This document shows positions 59,651 through 64,000 of a stretch of 64,000 nucleotides of DNA, piece after piece. The number at the start of each line of letters is the position of its first letter. The stretch's first letter is position 1. The position numbers and the translations under genes were made by a program. The notes under the pieces were generated by a model that had not been told where the DNA came from, made no database searches, and was given only the letters and a program-made list of their open reading frames with translations. The stretch comes from Nakamurella flavida (GTDB lineage: Bacteria; Actinomycetota; Actinomycetes; Mycobacteriales; Nakamurellaceae): assembly GCF_030811475.1 (NCBI RefSeq), contig NZ_JAUSQV010000001.1:2007501-2071500 (forward strand), read 5' to 3'.

Positions 59651-60798
59651 GCGCCGGCGGGACCCGTCCCGGGACCGGCTCCGGACCGGTCGGGGTCGGC
59701 TTCATCGGCACCGGGATGATCAGCGACACCTACCTGGAGAACCTGACCGCGTTCCCGGACGTGCGGGTGCTGATCCTCGGCGATCTGGATCCGGAGCGGG
59801 CCCGCGCGCAGGCGCAGAAGTGGGGTGTGCCGGAGTCGGGCTCGGCGCAGGACGTGCTGGACCACCCGGAGGTCGAACTGGTGGTCAACCTGACCATCCC
59901 GGCCGTGCACGCCCAGGTGGCGTCGCAGATCCTGGCGGCCGGCAAACACGTGTGGACCGAGAAGCCGATCAGCGTCGACCGACCGAGCGGGCTGGCCTTG
60001 CTGGCCCAGGCCGACCAGGCCGGCCTGCTGATGGGCGTGGCGCCGGACACCGTGCTCGGGCCCGGGGTGCAGACCGCCCGGCGGGCCATCGCCCGCGGCG
60101 ACATCGGCACGCCGCTGACCGCGCAGACCGTCATGCAGTACATCGGCCCGGACATCTTCCACCCGAACCCGGAGTTCCTGTTCGCGCCCGGCGCCGGACC
60201 GCTCTTCGACATGGGGCCGTACTACATCACCACCCTGGTGCAGGTGTTCGGTCCGGTGGAGACGGTGGCCGCCTTCGGTTCGCAGAGCCGGGCCACCCGC
60301 ACCGTCCAGGTCGGCGATCGCGCCGGGACCGAGTTCCCCGTGCAGGTGCCCACCCACGTCAGCGCCCTGGCCCGGTTCACCGGCGGCGGGGTGAGTCAGA
60401 GCGTGTTCAGCTTCCAGTCCCCGCTGGCCCGCACCGGTGTGGTCGAGATCGCCGGCACCGAGGGCACTCTCGTCATCCCGGATCCGAACCACTTCACCGG
60501 CGAGGTGCTGATCACCCGGATCCCCGCCGCGGCCGCCCGCGACGAGGACCCGGAATGGGAGAGCATCCCGATCACCGGGGTGCTGGCCGGGCGGGGCCTG
60601 GGCGTGCTCGACCTCGCCCGGTGCGTCCGCACCGGGCGGCGTCCGCTGGCTTCCGGCGAGCTCGGGTACCACGTGCTGGACACCCTGGTCAGCATCGACG
60701 AGGCCGTGACGAGCGGACAGACCGTCGCGGTGCGGAGCACGGTGGACCCGGTGCCGCCCATGTCCGACGACGACGACCCCTTCGCCGCCACCCTGTGA
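59647..60798 (+). CDS. Gfo/Idh/MocA-family oxidoreductase
   Basis: 383 residues; ATG 59647 overlaps the isomerase stop (ATGA). The Rossmann part starts GVGFIGTGMISDTYLENLTAFPDVRVLILGDLDPERA, followed by VVNLTIPAVHAQVASQILAAGKHVWTEKPISVDR with the catalytic Lys in EKP. C-domain: PLFDMGPYYITTLVQVFG, where the common GxHxxD block has become a Tyr-rich variant. NAD(P)-dependent sugar oxidation is expected. With the 58814 gene it repeats the isomerase/oxidoreductase pairing found at 27738-29977, but from a different sub-branch. Confidence 0.92.
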   Translation: MSAGGTRPGTGSGPVGVGFIGTGMISDTYLENLTAFPDVRVLILGDLDPERARAQAQKWGVPESGSAQDVLDHPEVELVVNLTIPAVHAQVASQILAAGKHVWTEKPISVDRPSGLALLAQADQAGLLMGVAPDTVLGPGVQTARRAIARGDIGTPLTAQTVMQYIGPDIFHPNPEFLFAPGAGPLFDMGPYYITTLVQVFGPVETVAAFGSQSRATRTVQVGDRAGTEFPVQVPTHVSALARFTGGGVSQSVFSFQSPLARTGVVEIAGTEGTLVIPDPNHFTGEVLITRIPAAAARDEDPEWESIPITGVLAGRGLGVLDLARCVRTGRRPLASGELGYHVLDTLVSIDEAVTSGQTVAVRSTVDPVPPMSDDDDPFAATL

Positions 60799-60803
60799 CC
60801 CGG

Positions 60804-60843
60804 CCCCTGAGCTGCATGCCCCGGAGGGCGTGCAGCACAGGGG
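60804..60843. terminator. Bidirectional hairpin terminator
   Basis: Stem of 18 positions: CCCCTG then GCTGCATGCCC pairs with GGGCGTGCAGC then CAGGGG around the tetraloop CGGA, with one A-A mismatch and one T-G wobble. It lies between the convergent oxidoreductase and amidohydrolase genes. Confidence 0.82.
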
Positions 60844-60854
60844 ATCTCGGGTTC

Positions 60855-62225
60855 TCAGATGCGGGCGCGTCCGAGCAGGGTGCTGCTCGCCGCGATGACC
60901 TCCATGGCGATGTCGTCCTCCTCGACCGTGGTCACCGTGTCCTCCTCGACGACGGTGCGGCCGTTGACCAGCAGCAGCTCCAGCGGCGGCGGGCTGCCGA
61001 GCACGAGAGCGGCCACCGGATCGGCGATGTCGATGTGCGGCAGGGTGTCCAACCGCCACACGGCGATGTCGGCCAGCTTGCCGGGCTCCAGCGAGCCGAT
61101 CTCGGCCTGCCGGCCCAGCACGGTCGCGCCGCCCATGGTGGCCATGTCCAGCGCGTCGCGGACGGTCAACGCCTGCGGACCGCCCACGGCCCGGGCGAAG
61201 AGCACGGCGTGCCGGGCCTCCTCGAGCAGGCTGGACGCCTCGTTGGACGCGGCTCCGTCGACGCCGAGCCCGACGGCCACGCCGGCGTCCCGCAGGGCCC
61301 GGGTGCGGGCGATCCCTGCCCCCAGTCGGGCGTTGGACGACGGGCAGTGCGCGACGGACGTCCCGGTGCGGGCGAGCTCGGCGATGGCCGGGTCGTCCAG
61401 GTGGACGGCGTGGGCGAGCCAGACGTCCGGTCCCAGCCAGTCCAGCGAGGCCATGTACTCCACCGGGGACATGCCGAAACGCTCGCGGCAGAAACGCTCC
61501 TCGTCCTGCGTCTCGCACAGGTGGGTGTGCAGCCGGACGTCGTACTCCCGGGCCAGCACGGCCGCCTGGGAGAGCAGGTCGCCGGTCACCGAGAACGGCG
61601 AGCACGGTGCGACGCCGATGCGCAGCATGGAGTCGAACGCCGGGTCGTGGTAGGTGGCGATGGCCGTCTGGGTGGCGGCCAGGATGGCGTCGATGTCCTC
61701 GACGACGTGGTCCGGCGGGAGACCGCCGCGGCTCTGCCCGAGGTCCATCGAACCGCGGGTGGGGTGGAACCGCAGCCCGACCCGGCGGGCCGCCTCCACC
61801 TCCGCGGAGAGCAGGTCACCGCCGTCGCGGGGGAACACGTAGTGGTGGTCGGTGGTGGTGGTGCAGCCCGTGCGGGCCAGCCAGGCCAGGCCACCGGTGG
61901 CCGCGCTGTGCACGATCTCCGCGTCGATGTTGCCCCACACCGGGTACAGCGTGGTCAGCCACTCGAACAGCGTGGAGTCGACGGCGAAGCCGCGGGTGAC
62001 CCACTGGTAGAGGTGGTGGTGGGTGTTGATCAACCCGGGGGTGACCAGGCAGCCGGTGACGTCGACGACGGTGGTGTCGGCTCCCTGGGTCAGGGCGGTG
62101 GGTGCCGCCCCCTCCCCGACGGCCACGATCCGGTTGCCCTGCACCACGACGTGTCCGTGCAGGTGCTCGGTACCGGCCGCGTCGACGGTGGCGATGTACC
62201 CGCCGTCCAGGACGAGGGTGCTCAT
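60855..62225 (-). CDS. Amidohydrolase, 8-oxoguanine deaminase-like (TRZ/ATZ family)
   Basis: 456 residues; ATG 62225 (GGGG 7 nt upstream), ATG 62231 being an alternative. Zinc ligands: His pair in INTHHHLYQWVTR (about 68-72), His in VRLHTHLCET (about 240), the catalytic-site Glu in LCETQDEE, His in WLAHAVHLDD and Asp in GVDGAASNEA (about 320). THHHLYQ with GVDGAASN is the pattern of 8-oxoguanine and hydroxytriazine deaminases. It hydrolytically deaminates an oxidised purine or s-triazine-like ring. It is divergent from a formamidase gene, which fits purine or ring degradation. Confidence 0.9.
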   Translation of the reverse strand: MSTLVLDGGYIATVDAAGTEHLHGHVVVQGNRIVAVGEGAAPTALTQGADTTVVDVTGCLVTPGLINTHHHLYQWVTRGFAVDSTLFEWLTTLYPVWGNIDAEIVHSAATGGLAWLARTGCTTTTDHHYVFPRDGGDLLSAEVEAARRVGLRFHPTRGSMDLGQSRGGLPPDHVVEDIDAILAATQTAIATYHDPAFDSMLRIGVAPCSPFSVTGDLLSQAAVLAREYDVRLHTHLCETQDEERFCRERFGMSPVEYMASLDWLGPDVWLAHAVHLDDPAIAELARTGTSVAHCPSSNARLGAGIARTRALRDAGVAVGLGVDGAASNEASSLLEEARHAVLFARAVGGPQALTVRDALDMATMGGATVLGRQAEIGSLEPGKLADIAVWRLDTLPHIDIADPVAALVLGSPPPLELLLVNGRTVVEEDTVTTVEEDDIAMEVIAASSTLLGRARI

Positions 62226-62472
62226 CGGCATGCCCCGCGGTGGTGGTGATCGACGGTGTCGCGCAGGCGCATGGTGCCGCTCCAGGGATCTCGTGGGGCC
62301 GGGTCGACCCATCGTCGCAGGTGCCGTCCCGTTCCCGGGGACGTCCGGAACGGAACGGGTGCGTGCACCGTGCCCGACCGGGATGACCGACGGCGCAACC
62401 CGGTGTGACGGGCGGGTTGCGGGAACTACGGTGGGCCCGTCGGGCCGCCTCCGGCCCGCAGGACGGAGCCCC

Positions 62473-63402
62473 GTGACGCCCACCCTCGACCCCGCCGGTG
62501 ACACCCTGCACGGCTGGTTCTCCCCGGACCGTCCCCCCGTCCGCAATCTCGATCCCGGCGACACCGTCACGGTCGGCACCCTGGACTGCTGGTGGTCGGC
62601 CGGGCCGTACCCGGGTGGGGCGAACCGGGACCGCCCCCGGGTGCCCGGGCACCAGCCGGGATCGGGCCATGCGCTGACCGGGCCGGTGGCCGTGCGCGGA
62701 GCCCGCGCCGGGGACACCCTGGCCGTCCGGCTGGACGCGATCACTCCGGGCCGCTGGGGCACCACGGTGAGCGGCGGGCCGACCCCGCTGGGCGAGCGGT
62801 ACGGCACCGGCGACGACCCGGCCGTGCTGGCCTGGGAGCTCGACCCGGTCGCCCGGACGGGCCGGAACCAGCTGGGCCACACGGTGACCCTCCGGCCGTT
62901 CCTCGGGGTGATCGGCATGCCGCCGCCGGAGCCGGGCGAGCACTCGACCATCCCGCCGCGCCGCTGGGGCGGCAACCTGGACTGCCGGGAGCTCGTCGCC
63001 GGCAGCACCCTCTACCTGCCGGTACCGGTGGACGGGGGCCTGCTGTCCTTCGGTGACGGGCATGCCGCCCAGGGCGACGGCGAGGTGGGCGGCACGGCGA
63101 TCGAGTGCCCGATGACCACCACGGCGACCCTGGACCTGGTGGACAGCCCGCTCGGCGGGGAGCTCGACGCACCGGTGGCCCACACCCCGGCGGGTTGGGT
63201 CACCATGGGCCTCGGGCCCGACCTGGACACCGCCCACGCGCAGGCCCTGGACGCGATGGTCACCCTGCTGGTCGCGCGGTACGGCGTCCGACGGTCCGAG
63301 GCCTTCGCCCTGGCCAGCGTGGTGGTGCACATGCGGGTCACCCAGGTCGTCAACGAGACGGTCGGGGTGCACGCCGTGCTGCCGGACGGCGCCCTGCGCT
63401 GA
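62473..63402 (+). CDS. Acetamidase/formamidase
   Basis: 309 residues from GTG 62473 (GGACGGAG just upstream); TACGGT at 62427-62432 could be its -10. FmdA/AmdA family features: DCWWSAGPYPGG, the metal-linked HxxxxxGP region around GSGHALTGPVAVRGARAGDTL, VIGMPPPEPGEHSTIPPRRWGGNLDCRELVAGSTLYLPV and the signature FGDGHAAQGDGEVGGTAIE with His and Glu of the active site. It hydrolyses formamide or another small amide to ammonia plus acid. Head-to-head with the 8-oxoguanine deaminase-like gene, it may clear amide released from ring degradation. Confidence 0.92.
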   Translation: MTPTLDPAGDTLHGWFSPDRPPVRNLDPGDTVTVGTLDCWWSAGPYPGGANRDRPRVPGHQPGSGHALTGPVAVRGARAGDTLAVRLDAITPGRWGTTVSGGPTPLGERYGTGDDPAVLAWELDPVARTGRNQLGHTVTLRPFLGVIGMPPPEPGEHSTIPPRRWGGNLDCRELVAGSTLYLPVPVDGGLLSFGDGHAAQGDGEVGGTAIECPMTTTATLDLVDSPLGGELDAPVAHTPAGWVTMGLGPDLDTAHAQALDAMVTLLVARYGVRRSEAFALASVVVHMRVTQVVNETVGVHAVLPDGALR

Positions 63403-63405
63403 GCC

Positions 63406-64000
63406 TCATCCGGTGGGGACGGTCCTGCGGTCGGCCAGCGCGGCCGCGAGGTCGGCCTGGATGAGGTCGCCGTGGATGGCCGCGCCGGCCATCGCGCCAC
63501 CGGCCGCCGAGGCCATCACCTGCGCGGTCAGATCGGTGACGTTGCCCGCCACCCAGACCCCGGGCACCGCCGTCCGGCCCATGCCCTCGTTCGGCACGTA
63601 CTCGCCGATCGCCGCACCCATCGGGTGCGGGACCGGGTCCAGGCCGAGAATGCTCAGCAGACCGCCGCGGGCGACCATCCGGCTCGCGGTCACCATCGTC
63701 CGCCGGGCGACGACGGAGCCGTCGACGAGCCGCACCCCGGCCAGCCGCCCGGTGTCCCGGTCGGTCTCCAGCCGCTCGACGAGGCCGGGGACCACGGGGA
63801 TGTCCAGCGCCGCGAGCTGTTCCCGGTCGGTGTCGGTCAGCGTGGTGGTGTGCTCGAACAGCACGACGTCCTCGCTGAGCCGGCGGAAGAGCAGGGCCTG
63901 GTGGGTGGCCATCGGTCCGGTGGCCAGCACGCCGATGGCGGTGTCCCGCACCTCCCAGCCGTGGCAGAACGGGCAGTGCACGACGTCGGAGCCCCACAGC
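63406..64000 (-). CDS. FAD-dependent oxidoreductase, thioredoxin-reductase-like (5' part outside window)
   Basis: About 198 C-terminal residues are present; the gene starts beyond the right edge. The visible start LWGSDVVHCPFCHGWEVRD contains the redox-type CPFC motif typical of actinobacterial NAD(P)/FAD thioredoxin-reductase-like proteins. The NADPH-binding part lacks a clear GxGxxA (IGVLATGPMATHQALLFRRL), and the FAD end is VPGVWVAGNVTDLTAQVMASAAGGAMAG. The stop lies 3 bp from the formamidase stop. Substrate or partner protein unknown. Confidence 0.88.
   Translation of the reverse strand, partial: LWGSDVVHCPFCHGWEVRDTAIGVLATGPMATHQALLFRRLSEDVVLFEHTTTLTDTDREQLAALDIPVVPGLVERLETDRDTGRLAGVRLVDGSVVARRTMVTASRMVARGGLLSILGLDPVPHPMGAAIGEYVPNEGMGRTAVPGVWVAGNVTDLTAQVMASAAGGAMAGAAIHGDLIQADLAAALADRRTVPTG

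Overview
This is high-GC (about 70%) actinobacterial DNA. Supporting signs are GTG/TTG starts, a mycothiol-dependent isomerase-family protein, PspC and CsbD proteins, a solo groEL under CIRCE operators, and many genes whose -10 box sits at -12 to -7 of the start codon, as in leaderless actinobacterial mRNAs. The content suggests a soil or rhizosphere saprophyte of the Nakamurella/Frankia-related groups; this placement is an impression from protein flavour, not a computed result. No rRNA, tRNA, CRISPR, phage or insertion sequence was seen.

Layout. 1-6 kb: end of a peptide ABC transporter operon, a hydrolase/TetR/isomerase operon behind a GATAG-box operator, and housekeeping singles. 6-15 kb: a sugar or polyol regulon made of a zinc alcohol dehydrogenase, a HutC-type GntR regulator, an operon with a class II aldolase and three different FGGY kinases, and a divergent sugar-binding lipoprotein. 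The palindrome TGTACGTACA lies at the regulator and at both divergent promoters. 15-20 kb: a receptor-like lipoprotein, aldo/keto reductase, DNA repair genes nei and ogt, PspC, and a decayed fragment. 20-28 kb: an exopolysaccharide locus with a hyaluronan/NodC-type synthase, two paralogous OafA-SGNH O-acyltransferases and a GH26 glycosidase. 28-35 kb: a ribose-type ABC transporter, a Gfo/Idh/MocA oxidoreductase, a sugar isomerase and a divergent ROK regulator. 35-39 kb: groEL, an unusual 19-bp repeat array and an M20 dipeptidase.

39-54.5 kb is the most novel part. It holds divergently arranged units that share an AT-rich element, TATRARTTAT, in five promoter regions including that of a GntR/FCD regulator (51174). 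The genes encode two SDR dehydrogenases, a GlcG-like protein, a polar amino-acid ABC transporter, a Baeyer-Villiger-like monooxygenase, a diaminopropionate ammonia-lyase homologue, a gamma-glutamyltransferase-family enzyme, an M20 amidohydrolase with an altered metal site, an NCS1 permease and a lactonase-like metallo-hydrolase. Together they look like an undescribed route for taking up and dismantling an acylated or gamma-glutamylated amino compound.

54.5-64 kb: a cyanophycin-synthetase-like Mur ligase lacking the ATP-grasp domain, TetR, CsbD, moeA, a second isomerase plus oxidoreductase pair, an 8-oxoguanine-deaminase-type amidohydrolase, a formamidase and a cut-off flavoprotein.
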